Shown: positions 1 through 9,479, counted from the first letter of the stretch. The stretch: DNA of 64,000 nt from Streptococcus oralis (GCF_016127915.1 NZ_CP066059.1:1841757-1905756), one strand, 5' to 3'. The notes: generated from the sequence alone by a model not told the origin. Program-made: numbers and translations.

Positions 1-231
1 GATTTTATTCTTGTCATCCTTGACCTTACTGATAGCTCGAATCCCGTAGTTGTATATTCCAAAGGCAGCTAGTGGAATAACGAAACTTGCCCAGGTATTG
101 GCTGTATTGAAATAACCGTAATTGGATTTGCTGAGAATCCGCGTCAGATAAGGATTGGTTATCAGTGGAAAAACGATATTGAGAATATTGACCAGCAAGC
201 TGGCCAAGGCATTTACTTTTATATTTTTCAT
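1..231 (-). CDS. Polysaccharide flippase (Wzx/MATE-like), N-terminal part
   Basis: The reverse strand reads ATG at 231 through the window edge, giving the first 77 residues of a membrane protein. They contain two hydrophobic stretches (about residues 8-22 and 45-60) and the motif NPYLTRILSKSNYG, typical of the start of lipid-linked oligosaccharide flippases (polysaccharide biosynthesis protein family). Such proteins move undecaprenyl-linked repeat units across the membrane. Which polysaccharide is served cannot be told because the gene and its operon lie outside the window. It is divergent from mecA. Confidence 0.75.
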   Translation of the reverse strand, partial: MKNIKVNALASLLVNILNIVFPLITNPYLTRILSKSNYGYFNTANTWASFVIPLAAFGIYNYGIRAISKVKDDKNKI

Positions 232-294
232 TGAACTTTCTTTCTTAAATCTAAAATCATATCTAGTATTATATCACATTCTCGCTTCATTCTT

Positions 295-323
295 TTGATA
301 AAATCGTAAAAATCTAGTATAAT
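295..323 (+). promoter_or_regulatory. mecA promoter
   Basis: TTGATA at 295-300 and TATAAT at 318-323 with a 17-base spacer, ending 30 bases before the mecA ATG. Confidence 0.7.
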
Positions 324-353
324 AGATAGACTGAAAGTATGAGGTTACTAGAT

Positions 354-1094
354 ATGAAGATGAAACAAATTAGTGATACAACACTGAAAATCACGATGAC
401 TTTAGATGATTTGATGGATCGGGGAATGGAGATTGCAGACTTTCTCGTCCCTCAGGAGAAAACCGAAGAGTTTTTCTATGCTATTTTAGATGAGTTAGAG
501 ATGCCAGACAATTTCTTGGATAGTGGCATGCTGAGTTTCCGCGTGACGCCAAAACCTGATAAGGTGGACGTCTTTGTGACCAAATCCAAGATTGACCAAA
601 ATCTGGATTTTGAAGATTTGGCGGATCTACCAGACATGGAAGAATTAGCCCAAATGTCGCCGGATGAATTTCTCAAAACCTTGGAAAAGAGCATTGCAGA
701 TAAGACCAAGGACGATATTGAGGCCATCCAATCTCTAGAGCAGGTCGAAGCAAAGGAAGAAGAGCAAGAGCAGGCAGACAAGGAGACTGAGAGTAAGAAA
801 GAACCTTATATATACTATATCCTGCGCTTTGCAAGCCTTGCTGACTTGGTTGCTTTTGCAAAGACGGTTAACTACCAGATGGAAACATCTGAACTCTATA
901 AGATGAATGGGCACTACTATTTGACAATCTTAGTCGATGTGGAAAATCATCCAAGTCCATATCCGGCTTGGCTCTTGGCTCGTATGCGTGAGTTTGCAGA
1001 CGACAGTGACATCAGCCGTTCAGTCTTGCAAGAGTATGGGCAAATATTGATTAACCATGACGCAGTTCTCGGCCTGCAAAAGATTCGCTCATAA
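354..1094 (+). CDS. mecA: Adaptor protein MecA
   Basis: MecA is an adaptor that delivers substrates such as the competence regulator ComX to the ClpC/ClpP protease in the cytoplasm. The 246-residue product begins MKMKQISDTTLKI, has the acidic linker seen in streptococcal MecA (about residues 130-150, rich in E and Q) and the C-terminal ClpC-binding half. An in-frame ATG at 339 exists, but the one at 354 is chosen because GAGG at 341-344 sits 9 bases before it and it matches the family N-terminus. The gene is monocistronic, with its own promoter and terminator. Confidence 0.93.
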   Translation: MKMKQISDTTLKITMTLDDLMDRGMEIADFLVPQEKTEEFFYAILDELEMPDNFLDSGMLSFRVTPKPDKVDVFVTKSKIDQNLDFEDLADLPDMEELAQMSPDEFLKTLEKSIADKTKDDIEAIQSLEQVEAKEEEQEQADKETESKKEPYIYYILRFASLADLVAFAKTVNYQMETSELYKMNGHYYLTILVDVENHPSPYPAWLLARMREFADDSDISRSVLQEYGQILINHDAVLGLQKIRS

Positions 1095-1126
1095 TTTTTA
1101 AAATCAATTTTCATTTATCAAGAAAG

Positions 1127-1149
1127 ACGAATCATGGGATTCGTTTTTT
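1127..1149 (+). terminator. Terminator after mecA
   Basis: Seven-base-pair stem ACGAATC/GATTCGT with a 4-base loop, followed by six T residues. Confidence 0.7.
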
Positions 1150-1185
1150 CTTTTCTAGACCGAAATAGTGATTTACTATAATAGG

Positions 1186-1200
1186 AATTTTCACAAAATT
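1186..1200 (+). promoter_or_regulatory. Candidate CodY box before hom
   Basis: AATTTTCACAAAATT matches the CodY consensus AATTTTCWGAAAATT in 14 of 15 positions. It sits directly upstream of the hom extended -10 element, where binding would block RNA polymerase. The assignment is from consensus match only. Confidence 0.55.
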
Positions 1201-1201
1201 C

Positions 1202-1210
1202 TGTTATAAT
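1202..1210 (+). promoter_or_regulatory. hom-thrB promoter, extended -10
   Basis: TGTTATAAT is a perfect extended -10 element 31 bases before the hom ATG, with no good -35, as is usual for TGn promoters. A second TATAAT at 1177-1182 lies further upstream and could be an alternative start. Confidence 0.7.
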
Positions 1211-1241
1211 GGCTATATCAGAAAATTTCTAGGAGACAAAC

Positions 1242-2528
1242 ATGACAGTTAAAATTGCTTTACTTGGATTTGGTACCGTTGCAAGTGGTGTGCCATTCCT
1301 CCTAAAGGAAAATGGAGAAAAAATCGTTCAGTCAGCTCATTCAGAGATTGAAGTAGCCAAGGTATTGGTCAAGGATGAAGATGAAAAGAACCGCTTGCTT
1401 GCAGCAGGAAATGACTTTAACTTTGTGACCAATGTAGATGATATTTTAGCAGACAAAGATGTTACCATTGTAGTGGAATTGATGGGACGTATCGAACCTG
1501 CTAAGACCTTTATCACTCGTGCTTTGCAAGCTGGAAAACACGTTGTTACTGCAAACAAGGACCTTTTGGCTGTCCATGGTGCAGAATTGTTAGAAATCGC
1601 TAAAGAGCATAATGTAGCACTTTATTACGAAGCAGCAGTAGCTGGTGGGATTCCAATTCTTCGTACTTTGGCAAATTCATTGGCTTCTGACAAAATCACG
1701 CGCGTGCTTGGTGTCGTAAACGGAACTTCTAACTTTATGATGACCAAAATGGTCGAAGAAGGCTGGTCGTATGATGATGCTTTGGCTGAAGCGCAAAGAC
1801 TTGGTTTTGCAGAAAGCGACCCTACAAATGACGTGGATGGGATTGACGCAGCCTACAAGATGGTGATTTTGAGCCAATTTGCTTTTGGGATGAAGGTTGC
1901 CTTTGACGATGTAGCCCACAAGGGAATCCGCAATATTACGCCAGAAGACGTAGCTGTAGCCCAAGACCTGGGCTATGTAGTGAAATTGGTTGGTTCTATC
2001 GAGGAAACTCCTTCAGGTATTGCTGCAGAAGTGACTCCAACCTTCCTTCCTAAATCGCACCCACTTGCTAGTGTGAATGGCGTAATGAACGCTGTCTTTG
2101 TAGAATCTATCGGCATCGGTGAGTCTATGTACTACGGACCAGGTGCTGGTCAAAAACCAACTGCAACAAGTGTTGTGGCGGACATTGTCCGTATCGTTCG
2201 TCGCTTGAATGATGGTACCATTGGTAAAGACTTCAACGAATATAGCCGTGACTTGGTCTTGGCTAATCCAGAAGATGTCAAAGCTAATTACTACTTCTCA
2301 ATCTTGGCACCAGACTCAAAAGGTCAGGTCTTGAAACTAGCTGAAATCTTTAATGCTCAAGATATTTCCTTCAAGCAAATCCTACAAGATGGCAAAGAGG
2401 GTGATAAGGCGCGTGTAGTGATTATTACTCATAAGATCAATAAAGCACAACTTGAGAATGTTTCAGCTGAGTTGGCAAAAGCTTCAGAATTTGACCTCTT
2501 GAATACCTTCAAGGTGTTAGGAGAATAG
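1242..2528 (+). CDS. hom: Homoserine dehydrogenase
   Basis: The enzyme reduces aspartate semialdehyde to homoserine with NAD(P)H, the branch point to threonine and methionine. The 428-residue protein starts with the nucleotide-binding loop GFGTVASGV (residues 9-17), has the catalytic-domain motif [16 protein letters not shown] near residue 132, and a C-terminal ACT domain from about residue 350 that usually mediates threonine feedback inhibition. The start has an AGGAG ribosome site. thrB follows after one base, so the two are co-translated. Confidence 0.96.
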   Translation: MTVKIALLGFGTVASGVPFLLKENGEKIVQSAHSEIEVAKVLVKDEDEKNRLLAAGNDFNFVTNVDDILADKDVTIVVELMGRIEPAKTFITRALQAGKHVVTANKDLLAVHGAELLEIAKEHNVALYYEAAVAGGIPILRTLANSLASDKITRVLGVVNGTSNFMMTKMVEEGWSYDDALAEAQRLGFAESDPTNDVDGIDAAYKMVILSQFAFGMKVAFDDVAHKGIRNITPEDVAVAQDLGYVVKLVGSIEETPSGIAAEVTPTFLPKSHPLASVNGVMNAVFVESIGIGESMYYGPGAGQKPTATSVVADIVRIVRRLNDGTIGKDFNEYSRDLVLANPEDVKANYYFSILAPDSKGQVLKLAEIFNAQDISFKQILQDGKEGDKARVVIITHKINKAQLENVSAELAKASEFDLLNTFKVLGE

Positions 2529-2529
2529 G

Positions 2530-3399
2530 ATGAAGATTATTGTACCTGCAACCAGTGCCAATATCGGGCCAGGTTTTGATTCGGTCGGTGTAGCTGTAAC
2601 CAAGTATCTTCAAATTGAGGTATGTGAAGAACGTGATGAGTGGCTGATTGAACACCAGATTGGCAAATGGATTCCACATGACGAGCGTAATCTTTTGCTT
2701 AAGATTGCCCTGCAAATTGCGCCTGACTTGCAACCGAGACGCTTGAAAATGATTAGCGATGTTCCCTTGGCGCGTGGTTTGGGTTCTTCTAGCTCGGTGA
2801 TTGTTGCTGGGATTGAACTGGCCAACCAACTGGGGAATCTCAACTTATCTGACCATGACAAATTGCAACTGGCTACCAAGATTGAAGGACATCCTGACAA
2901 TGTGGCTCCAGCCATTTATGGAAATCTTGTTGTTGCGAGTTCCGTTGAAGGGCACGTTTCTGCGATTGTGGCAGACTTCCCGGAGTGTGATTTTCTAGCT
3001 TATATTCCCAACTATGAATTACGCACTCGCGATAGCCGAGGTGTCCTTCCTAAGAAATTGTCCTACAAGGAAGCTGTTGCAGCTAGTTCTATCGCCAATG
3101 TGGCCGTTGCAGCCTTATTAGCAGGAGATATGGTGACAGCTGGCCAAGCAATCGAGGGGGACCTCTTCCACGAGCGTTATCGTCAAAGTCTGGTCCGTGA
3201 ATTTGCGATGATTAAGCAAGTAGCCAAAGAGAATGGTGCCTATGCAACCTATCTTTCTGGTGCTGGACCGACAGTTATGGTCTTGGCTTCTCATGACAAG
3301 ATGCCAGCGATTAAGGCAGAATTGCAAAAGCAGTCTTTCAAAGGCAAACTTCATGATTTGAAGGTTGATACCCAAGGTGTCCGTGTCGAAACAAAGTAA
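2530..3399 (+). CDS. thrB: Homoserine kinase
   Basis: This GHMP-family kinase phosphorylates homoserine with ATP on the way to threonine. The 289-residue product carries the GHMP phosphate-binding motif [11 protein letters not shown] near residue 80 and the C-terminal [10 protein letters not shown] motif near residue 250. Its ribosome site GGAGAATAGG overlaps the end of hom, one base upstream of the start, indicating translational coupling. A terminator follows. Confidence 0.95.
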   Translation: MKIIVPATSANIGPGFDSVGVAVTKYLQIEVCEERDEWLIEHQIGKWIPHDERNLLLKIALQIAPDLQPRRLKMISDVPLARGLGSSSSVIVAGIELANQLGNLNLSDHDKLQLATKIEGHPDNVAPAIYGNLVVASSVEGHVSAIVADFPECDFLAYIPNYELRTRDSRGVLPKKLSYKEAVAASSIANVAVAALLAGDMVTAGQAIEGDLFHERYRQSLVREFAMIKQVAKENGAYATYLSGAGPTVMVLASHDKMPAIKAELQKQSFKGKLHDLKVDTQGVRVETK

Positions 3400-3409
3400 A
3401 GAAATAGAA

Positions 3410-3457
3410 GATAGGATGGGGAAAGTCTTGATTAAAGGGCTTCCTATCCTTTTTTTG
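3410..3457 (+). terminator. Terminator after thrB
   Basis: GATAGGA at 3410-3416 pairs with TCCTATC at 3442-3448 and is followed by C and seven T residues. The loop is long (25 bases). Confidence 0.6.
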
Positions 3458-3468
3458 AAAAGAAGTTT

Positions 3469-3583
3469 ATACACAATGAAAATCAAAGAGCAAACTAGGA
3501 AGCTAGCCGCCGGTTGCTCAAAACACTGTTTTGAGGTTGCAGATAGAGATGACGTGATTTGAAGAGATTTTCGAAGAGTATTA
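3469..3583 (-). repeat. BOX-type repeat, internally deleted
   Basis: Read on the reverse strand, this block starts with the first ~30 bases of a boxA module (ACTCTTCGAAAATCTCTTCA), joins a shortened boxB (hairpin CAAAACAGTGTTTTG), and ends with a complete boxC (CTAGCTTCCTAGTTTGCTC...). BOX elements are small non-autonomous repeats of pneumococcus and relatives. Most of boxA and the start of boxB, including the region matched by the classical BOX typing primer, is missing. Identification is from memory of the consensus. Confidence 0.85.
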
Positions 3584-3612
3584 GTTAAAAACTTGATAAA
3601 GGAGAAATAAAG

Positions 3613-4551
3613 ATGGCAGAAATTTATCTAGCAGGTGGTTGTTTTTGGGGTTTAGAGGAATATTTTTCACGTATTTCTGGAGTGCTAGCAACCAGTGTTG
3701 GCTACGCTAATGGTCAAATCGAAACGACCAATTACCAACTACTCAAGGAAACAGACCATGCAGAAACGGTTCAAGTGATTTATGATGAGAAAGCAGTGTC
3801 ACTTCGAGAGATTTTGCTTTATTATTTCCGTGTCATTGATCCCTTATCAATCAACCAACAAGGAAATGATCGTGGTCGCCAATATCGGACAGGAATCTAT
3901 TATCAAGATGAAGCAGACTTGCCAGCTATCTATACAGTTGTTCAGGAGCAGGAGCGCATGCTGGGGCGAAAGATTGCAGTAGAAGTGGAGAAACTTCGCC
4001 ACTACATTTTAGCTGAAGACTACCACCAAGACTATCTCAAGAAAAATCCTTCCGGTTACTGTCATATCGATGTAACCGATGCTGAGAAGCCATTGATTGA
4101 TGCAGCCAACTATGAAAAGCCTAGTCAAGAAGTGTTAAGGGGAAGTTTGTCAGCAGAATCTTACCGTGTTACGCAAGAAGCTGCTACAGAGGCTCCATTT
4201 AGTAATGTCTATGACCAAACTTTTGAAGAGGGCATTTATGTAGACATCACGACGGGTGAGCCACTCTTTTTTGCTAAGGATAAGTTTGCCTCAGGTTGTG
4301 GTTGGCCAAGTTTTAGTCGTCCGATTTCTAAGGAATTGATTCATTATTACAAAGACCTGAGCCATGGAATGGAGCGAATCGAAGTTCGTTCTCGGTCAGG
4401 CAATGCTCACTTGGGTCATGTTTTCACAGATGGTCCTCAGGAATTAGGTGGCCTGCGTTACTGTATTAATTCTGCATCCTTGCGCTTTGTGGCAAAGGAT
4501 GAGATGGAAAAAGCAGGATATGGCTATCTATTACCTTTCTTAAACAAATAA
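3613..4551 (+). CDS. msrAB: Peptide methionine sulfoxide reductase MsrA/MsrB fusion
   Basis: The bifunctional enzyme repairs oxidised methionine in proteins: MsrA acts on the S- and MsrB on the R-sulfoxide, recycled by thioredoxin. The MsrA half (residues 1-165) begins [12 protein letters not shown] with catalytic Cys10. The MsrB half (about 170-312) has SGCGWPSF and the catalytic motif [11 protein letters not shown]. At 312 residues with no signal peptide it is the cytoplasmic streptococcal form. The ribosome site is AAAGGAG. It follows a BOX element and precedes an exporter gene pair. Confidence 0.95.
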   Translation: MAEIYLAGGCFWGLEEYFSRISGVLATSVGYANGQIETTNYQLLKETDHAETVQVIYDEKAVSLREILLYYFRVIDPLSINQQGNDRGRQYRTGIYYQDEADLPAIYTVVQEQERMLGRKIAVEVEKLRHYILAEDYHQDYLKKNPSGYCHIDVTDAEKPLIDAANYEKPSQEVLRGSLSAESYRVTQEAATEAPFSNVYDQTFEEGIYVDITTGEPLFFAKDKFASGCGWPSFSRPISKELIHYYKDLSHGMERIEVRSRSGNAHLGHVFTDGPQELGGLRYCINSASLRFVAKDEMEKAGYGYLLPFLNK

Positions 4552-4561
4552 AACTGAGATG

Positions 4562-4582
4562 GTGGGGCTTCCCACTTTCTTC
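4562..4582 (+). terminator. Possible weak terminator after msrAB
   Basis: GTGGG-GCTT-CCCAC hairpin followed by TTTCTTC. The stem is short and the T-tract interrupted, so read-through into the ABC genes is possible. Confidence 0.4.
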
Positions 4583-4610
4583 ATTTCCAGAATAAGAATA
4601 GAAGGGACTT

Positions 4611-6335
4611 ATGAAACACTTACTATCTTACTTCAAACCCTACATCAAAGAATCCATTTTAGCACCCTTGTTCAAGCTACTAGAAGCTGTTTTTGAACTT
4701 TTGGTTCCCATGGTGATTGCTGGGATTGTTGACCAGTCCTTACCCCAGAGAGATCAAGGACACCTCTGGATGCAGATTGGCCTGCTCCTCGTCTTTGCAG
4801 TAATTGGCGTTTTAGTGGCCTTGGTAGCCCAGTTTTACTCAGCCAAGGCTGCGGTTGGATTTGCCAAAGAACTGACAGACGACCTTTATCGTCATATTCT
4901 TTCCTTACCCAAGGATAGCAGAGATCGTTTGACAACTTCGAGCTTGGTGACTCGCTTGACTTCGGATACCTACCAGATTCAGACTGGGATCAATCAATTT
5001 CTGCGCCTCTTTTTGCGAGCGCCTATTATCGTTTTTGGAGCCATTTTTATGGCCTATCGCATTTCTGCTGAGCTGACTTTCTGGTTCTTAGTCATGGTTG
5101 TCATTTTGACGATTGTCATTGTCGGGCTCTCTCGTCTTGTCAATCCTCTCTACAGTAGTCTCAGAAAGAAAACGGACCAACTGGTTCAGGAAACGCGCCA
5201 GCAATTACAAGGGATGCGAGTTATTCGTGCTTTTGGTCAGGAAAAACGAGAGTTAAAGATTTTTCAAACTCTTAACCAAGTTTATGCCAGATTGCAAGAA
5301 AAAACAGGCTTCTGGTCTAGTTTGTTAACACCTCTGACCTATCTGATTGTTAATGGAACTCTTCTCGTCATCATCTGGCAGGGATATATTTCAATTCAAG
5401 GAGGTTTACTCAGTCAAGGTGCCCTCATTGCCCTTATCAACTATCTCTTGCAGATTTTGGTGGAATTGGTTAAGCTAGCTATGCTGATCAATTCTCTCAA
5501 TCAGTCCTATATCTCAGCCAAGCGAATTGAGGAAGTTTTTACCGAAGCTCCAGAGGATATTCATTCAGAATTAGAACAAAAGAAAACTACCAGTGATAAG
5601 GTTTTACAAGTCCAAGAATTGACCTTTACCTATCCTGATGCGGCCCAGCCTTCTCTGAGAGACATTTCATTTGATATGAAACAAGGGCAAATCCTTGGTA
5701 TCATCGGGGGAACTGGTTCTGGTAAGTCAAGCTTGGTGCAAGTCTTACTTGGACTTTATCCAGTAGACAAGGGGATCATTGACCTTTATCGAGATGGACG
5801 TAGTCCTCTTAATCTTGAGCAGTGGCGGTCTTGGATTGCCTATGTTCCCCAAAAGATCGAACTCTTTAAGGGAACTATTCGTTCCAACTTGACTTTGGGT
5901 TTGAATCAAGAAGTATCTGACCAGGAACTCTGGCAGGCCTTGGAAATCGCGCAAGCTAAGGATTTTGTCAGTGAAAAGGAAGGACTTTTGGATGCTACTG
6001 TTGAGGCAGGAGGTCGAAATTTCTCAGGCGGACAAAAACAAAGGCTGTCTATCGCCCGTGCAGTCTTGCGCCAAGCTCCATTTCTCATCCTGGATGATGC
6101 GACCTCGGCCCTCGACACCATCACCGAGTCTAAGCTCTTGAAAGCTATCCGAGAGAATTTACCTAACACGAGCTTAATTTTGATTTCTCAACGGACTTCG
6201 ACACTTCAGATGACTGACCAGATTCTCCTCTTGGAAAAAGGTGAGTTATTAGCTGTTGGCAAGCACGATGACTTGATGAAAATTAGTCAAGTCTATCGTG
6301 AAATCAATGCATCCCAACATGGAAAGGAGGACTAG
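4611..6335 (+). CDS. Heterodimeric ABC exporter, subunit 1 (degenerate-site ATPase)
   Basis: A fused membrane-plus-ATPase exporter half-transporter of 574 residues: six predicted membrane helices (about 15-290), then an ATPase domain with Walker A GGTGSGKSS near residue 366 and a canonical signature FSGGQKQRLSIARA. Walker B ends in DDATSALD, with Asp replacing the catalytic Glu, and the H-loop reads ISQRTS with Gln replacing His. These changes mark the non-catalytic subunit of heterodimeric exporters (multidrug or peptide type). The partner starts one base after its stop. Substrate is unknown. Confidence 0.9.
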   Translation: MKHLLSYFKPYIKESILAPLFKLLEAVFELLVPMVIAGIVDQSLPQRDQGHLWMQIGLLLVFAVIGVLVALVAQFYSAKAAVGFAKELTDDLYRHILSLPKDSRDRLTTSSLVTRLTSDTYQIQTGINQFLRLFLRAPIIVFGAIFMAYRISAELTFWFLVMVVILTIVIVGLSRLVNPLYSSLRKKTDQLVQETRQQLQGMRVIRAFGQEKRELKIFQTLNQVYARLQEKTGFWSSLLTPLTYLIVNGTLLVIIWQGYISIQGGLLSQGALIALINYLLQILVELVKLAMLINSLNQSYISAKRIEEVFTEAPEDIHSELEQKKTTSDKVLQVQELTFTYPDAAQPSLRDISFDMKQGQILGIIGGTGSGKSSLVQVLLGLYPVDKGIIDLYRDGRSPLNLEQWRSWIAYVPQKIELFKGTIRSNLTLGLNQEVSDQELWQALEIAQAKDFVSEKEGLLDATVEAGGRNFSGGQKQRLSIARAVLRQAPFLILDDATSALDTITESKLLKAIRENLPNTSLILISQRTSTLQMTDQILLLEKGELLAVGKHDDLMKISQVYREINASQHGKED

Positions 6336-6336
6336 C

Positions 6337-8085
6337 ATGAAACGACAAACTGCAAACCAGACGCTCAAACGTTTGGCCGTAGATTTAGCAAGCCATCCCT
6401 TCCTCCTTTTCCTAGCCTTTCTAGGAACTATTGCCCAAGTTGGTTTATCAATTTACCTACCTATTTTGATTGGGCAGGTCATCGACCAAGTCCTAGTGGC
6501 TGGTTCTTCAGTAATTTTTTGGCAGATTTTCATCCAGATGATCTTGGTGGTCATAGGAAATACACTGGTACAATGGGCCAATCCTCTTCTTTATAATCGT
6601 CTAATCTTCTCTTATACCAAAGACTTGCGAGAGCGAATTATCCATAAGCTCCATCGTTTACCGATTGCTTTTGTGGACCGGCAGGGCAGTGGAGAGATGG
6701 TCAGTCGTGTGACCACAGACATAGAACAGCTGGCAGCCGGCTTGACCATGATTTTCAATCAATTTTTCATTGGTGTTTTGATGATTTTGGTTAGTATTCT
6801 AGCCATGCTCCAAATTCACCTTCTCATGACCCTCTTGGTCTTGCTGTTGACGCCATTATCTATGGTGATTTCACGCTTTATTGCCAAACGGTCCTATCAT
6901 CTCTTCCAGAAGCAAACAGAGACCAGGGGGATTCAGACTCAGTTGATTGAAGAATCGCTTAGCCAGCAGACCATTATCCAGTCCTTTAATGCTCAGACAG
7001 AGTTTATTCGAAGACTGCACGAGGCTAATGGCAACTACGCAGGCTATTCTCAGTCAGCTATCTTTTATTCTTCAACGGTCAATCCTTCGACTCGCTTTGT
7101 CAATGCACTCATTTATGCGCTTTTAGCTGGAGTGGGAGCCTATCGTATTATGATGGGTTCAACCTTGACCATTGGGCGTTTAGTGACTTTTTTAAACTAT
7201 GTCCAACAGTACACCAAGCCCTTTAATGATATTTCTTCTGTTTTAGCCGAGTTGCAAAGTGCTCTCGCTTGCGCAGAGCGCGTCTATGCTGTCTTAGAAA
7301 GTCCTGAGGTTGCTGAAATAGGTAAGGAAATCTTGACCAGTGACCAAGTCAAGGGAGCTATTTCCTTTAAACATGTCTCTTTTGGCTATCATCTTGAGAA
7401 GGTTTTGATTAAGGATTTATCCATTGACATTCCAGCTGGTAGCAAGGTTGCTATTGTTGGTCCTACGGGTGCTGGCAAATCAACCCTCATCAATCTCCTC
7501 ATGCGTTTTTATCCTATTAACTCGGGAGATATCTTGCTAGATGGTCGTTCCATTTATGACTATAGTCGTGCTTCTCTGCGCCAGCAGTTTGGCATGGTGC
7601 TCCAAGAAACCTGGCTCAAGCAAGGGACCATTCATGACAATATTGCCTTTGGCAATCCTGAAGCCAGTCGAGAGCAGGTGATTGCTGCGGCAAAAGCAGC
7701 TAATGCAGATTTCTTTATCCAGCAGTTGCCGCAGGGATACGATACTAAGTTGGAAAATGCAGGAGAATCTCTCTCTATCGGCCAAGCCCAGCTCTTGACC
7801 ATCGCCCGAGTCTTTCTAGCTATCCCTAAGATTCTTATCTTAGACGAGGCGACTTCTTCCATTGATACACGGACAGAAGTGCTAGTTCAGGATGCCTTTG
7901 CCAAACTCATGAAGGGGCGCACAAGCTTTATCATTGCTCACCGCTTGTCAACCATTCAAGATGCTGATTTGATTCTTGTCTTGGTAGATGGTGATATTGT
8001 TGAGCAAGGTAACCATCATGACCTCATGGCTAGAAAGGGCAAATATTACCAGATGCAAAAAGCTTCAGCTTTTAGCTCTGAATAA
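6337..8085 (+). CDS. Heterodimeric ABC exporter, subunit 2 (catalytic ATPase)
   Basis: Partner half-transporter of 582 residues with six membrane helices and an ATPase domain containing Walker A GPTGAGKST, Walker B ending LDEATSSID with the catalytic Glu, and H-loop IAHRLST. Its signature is altered to ESLSIGQAQ instead of LSGGQ, the complementary defect to subunit 1, so the pair should have one working and one degenerate ATP site. The ATG at 6337 is preferred over an in-frame ATG at 6298 because AAGGAGG at 6324-6330 lies just upstream and this start avoids overlap with subunit 1. Confidence 0.9.
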   Translation: MKRQTANQTLKRLAVDLASHPFLLFLAFLGTIAQVGLSIYLPILIGQVIDQVLVAGSSVIFWQIFIQMILVVIGNTLVQWANPLLYNRLIFSYTKDLRERIIHKLHRLPIAFVDRQGSGEMVSRVTTDIEQLAAGLTMIFNQFFIGVLMILVSILAMLQIHLLMTLLVLLLTPLSMVISRFIAKRSYHLFQKQTETRGIQTQLIEESLSQQTIIQSFNAQTEFIRRLHEANGNYAGYSQSAIFYSSTVNPSTRFVNALIYALLAGVGAYRIMMGSTLTIGRLVTFLNYVQQYTKPFNDISSVLAELQSALACAERVYAVLESPEVAEIGKEILTSDQVKGAISFKHVSFGYHLEKVLIKDLSIDIPAGSKVAIVGPTGAGKSTLINLLMRFYPINSGDILLDGRSIYDYSRASLRQQFGMVLQETWLKQGTIHDNIAFGNPEASREQVIAAAKAANADFFIQQLPQGYDTKLENAGESLSIGQAQLLTIARVFLAIPKILILDEATSSIDTRTEVLVQDAFAKLMKGRTSFIIAHRLSTIQDADLILVLVDGDIVEQGNHHDLMARKGKYYQMQKASAFSSE

Positions 8086-8122
8086 GCAATTCCTATCCAT
8101 TTTAAAGTCTTAATGACACTAA

Positions 8123-8146
8123 AAGTTGCCTTCGGGTGACTTTTTT
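8123..8146 (+). terminator. Terminator after ABC exporter
   Basis: Eight-base-pair stem AAGTTGCC/GGTGACTT (two G-U pairs) with a TTCG tetraloop and a T-tract. The T-tract runs straight into the extended -10 element of the next gene. Confidence 0.75.
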
Positions 8147-8154
8147 GTTACAAT
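8146..8154 (+). promoter_or_regulatory. Amidohydrolase gene promoter, extended -10
   Basis: TGTTACAAT overlaps the T-tract of the preceding terminator and lies 37 bases before the ATG at 8191. Confidence 0.6.
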
Positions 8155-8190
8155 AGCTAGAAAAAATCAGGGTCTTAGAAGGAGAAAACA

Positions 8191-9450
8191 ATGAAAGTCT
8201 ATCAGCATGTAAATACCGTGACTTGTGACCAAGATTTCCATGTTTATTTGGATGGTATCTTAGCCGTTAAGGACTCTCAAATCGTCTATGTCGGTCAAGA
8301 GGAGCCAGAGATTTTAGAGCAAGCTGAGCAGATTATAGACTATCAGGGAGCCTGGATCATGCCTGGATTGGTTAATTGCCATACCCACTCTGCTATGACA
8401 GGCTTACGCGGAATCCGAGATGATAGTAATCTCCACGAATGGCTCAATGACTATATTTGGCCAGCAGAAGCAGGATTTACTCCCGACATGACTACCAAGG
8501 CGGTCAAAGAAGCTCTGACAGAGATGCTCCAGTCAGGAACAACAACCTTCAACGATATGTATAATCCCAATGGTGTGGCTATTGAGCAAATTTATCAGGC
8601 AGTCAAAGCTTCCAAGATGCATTGTTATTTCTCACCGACCCTCTTTTCTTCAGAAGCTGAATCAACTGCTGAGACTATAATCAGAACACGAGCTATCATA
8701 GAGGAAATCTTAGGATATGAAAATCCAAATTTCAAGGTTATGGTAGCTCCACATTCTCCGTATAGCTGTAGTAGAGACTTGCTGAAAGCGAGCTTAGATA
8801 TGGCAAAAGAGCTGGATATTCCTATCCATATCCATGTAGCGGAGACCCAGGAGGAATCAGGAATTATCCTCAAACGCTATGGCAAACGCCCCCTCGCCTT
8901 TCTAGACAAACTAGGTTACTTAGATCATCCGTCTGTCTTTGCTCATGGGGTCGAATTAAACGAGAGAGAAATTGAACGCTTGGCAACTTCTCATGTGGCT
9001 ATCGCCCATAATCCTATTAGTAACCTCAAACTGGCCTCAGGAATCGCTCCCATCATCCAACTGCAAAAAGCAGGAGTAGCAGTCGGAATTGCGACTGACT
9101 CGGTTGCTTCCAATAACAATCTAGATATGTTTGAAGAAGGACGGACTGCAGCCCTTCTTCAGAAGATGAAAAGTGGAGATGCCAGCCAATTCCCTATCGA
9201 AACAGTCCTCAAAGCTCTGACGATAGAAGGTGCTAAGGTTCTTGGAATGGAAAACCTGATAGGAAGTCTGGAAGTTGGCAAGCAAGCAGATTTTCTCGTG
9301 ATTCAACCTAAGGGAAAAATCCATCTTCAACCTCAGGAAAATATGCTCTCTCACCTCGTTTATGCAGTCAAATCCAGTGATGTTGATGATGTCTATATTG
9401 CAGGAGAACAGGTGGTTAAGCAAGGCAAAGTTTTGACAGTAGAGATTTAA
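8191..9450 (+). CDS. mtaD: Amidohydrolase, 5-methylthioadenosine/SAH deaminase type
   Basis: Family members hydrolytically deaminate 5-methylthioadenosine or S-adenosylhomocysteine to inosine products; related enzymes act on other purines or triazines. The 419-residue protein has the metal-binding NCHTHSAMTGLRG near residue 68, a second-metal His region (HIHVAETQEE near 214), AHGVELN near 252 and the catalytic Asp in GIATDSVASNN near 303. The ribosome site is AAGGAG. It sits alone between two terminator/promoter junctions. Substrate specificity is inferred from family resemblance only. Confidence 0.85.
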   Translation: MKVYQHVNTVTCDQDFHVYLDGILAVKDSQIVYVGQEEPEILEQAEQIIDYQGAWIMPGLVNCHTHSAMTGLRGIRDDSNLHEWLNDYIWPAEAGFTPDMTTKAVKEALTEMLQSGTTTFNDMYNPNGVAIEQIYQAVKASKMHCYFSPTLFSSEAESTAETIIRTRAIIEEILGYENPNFKVMVAPHSPYSCSRDLLKASLDMAKELDIPIHIHVAETQEESGIILKRYGKRPLAFLDKLGYLDHPSVFAHGVELNEREIERLATSHVAIAHNPISNLKLASGIAPIIQLQKAGVAVGIATDSVASNNNLDMFEEGRTAALLQKMKSGDASQFPIETVLKALTIEGAKVLGMENLIGSLEVGKQADFLVIQPKGKIHLQPQENMLSHLVYAVKSSDVDDVYIAGEQVVKQGKVLTVEI

Positions 9451-9479
9451 AAAAATTTAAAAAAAAGTTTGCAAAAATC

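Noticed and set aside
3365-3562. 65-residue frame running from thrB end through the terminator and BOX element
   Set aside because: It crosses a terminator and a known repeat, with no ribosome site or homology.
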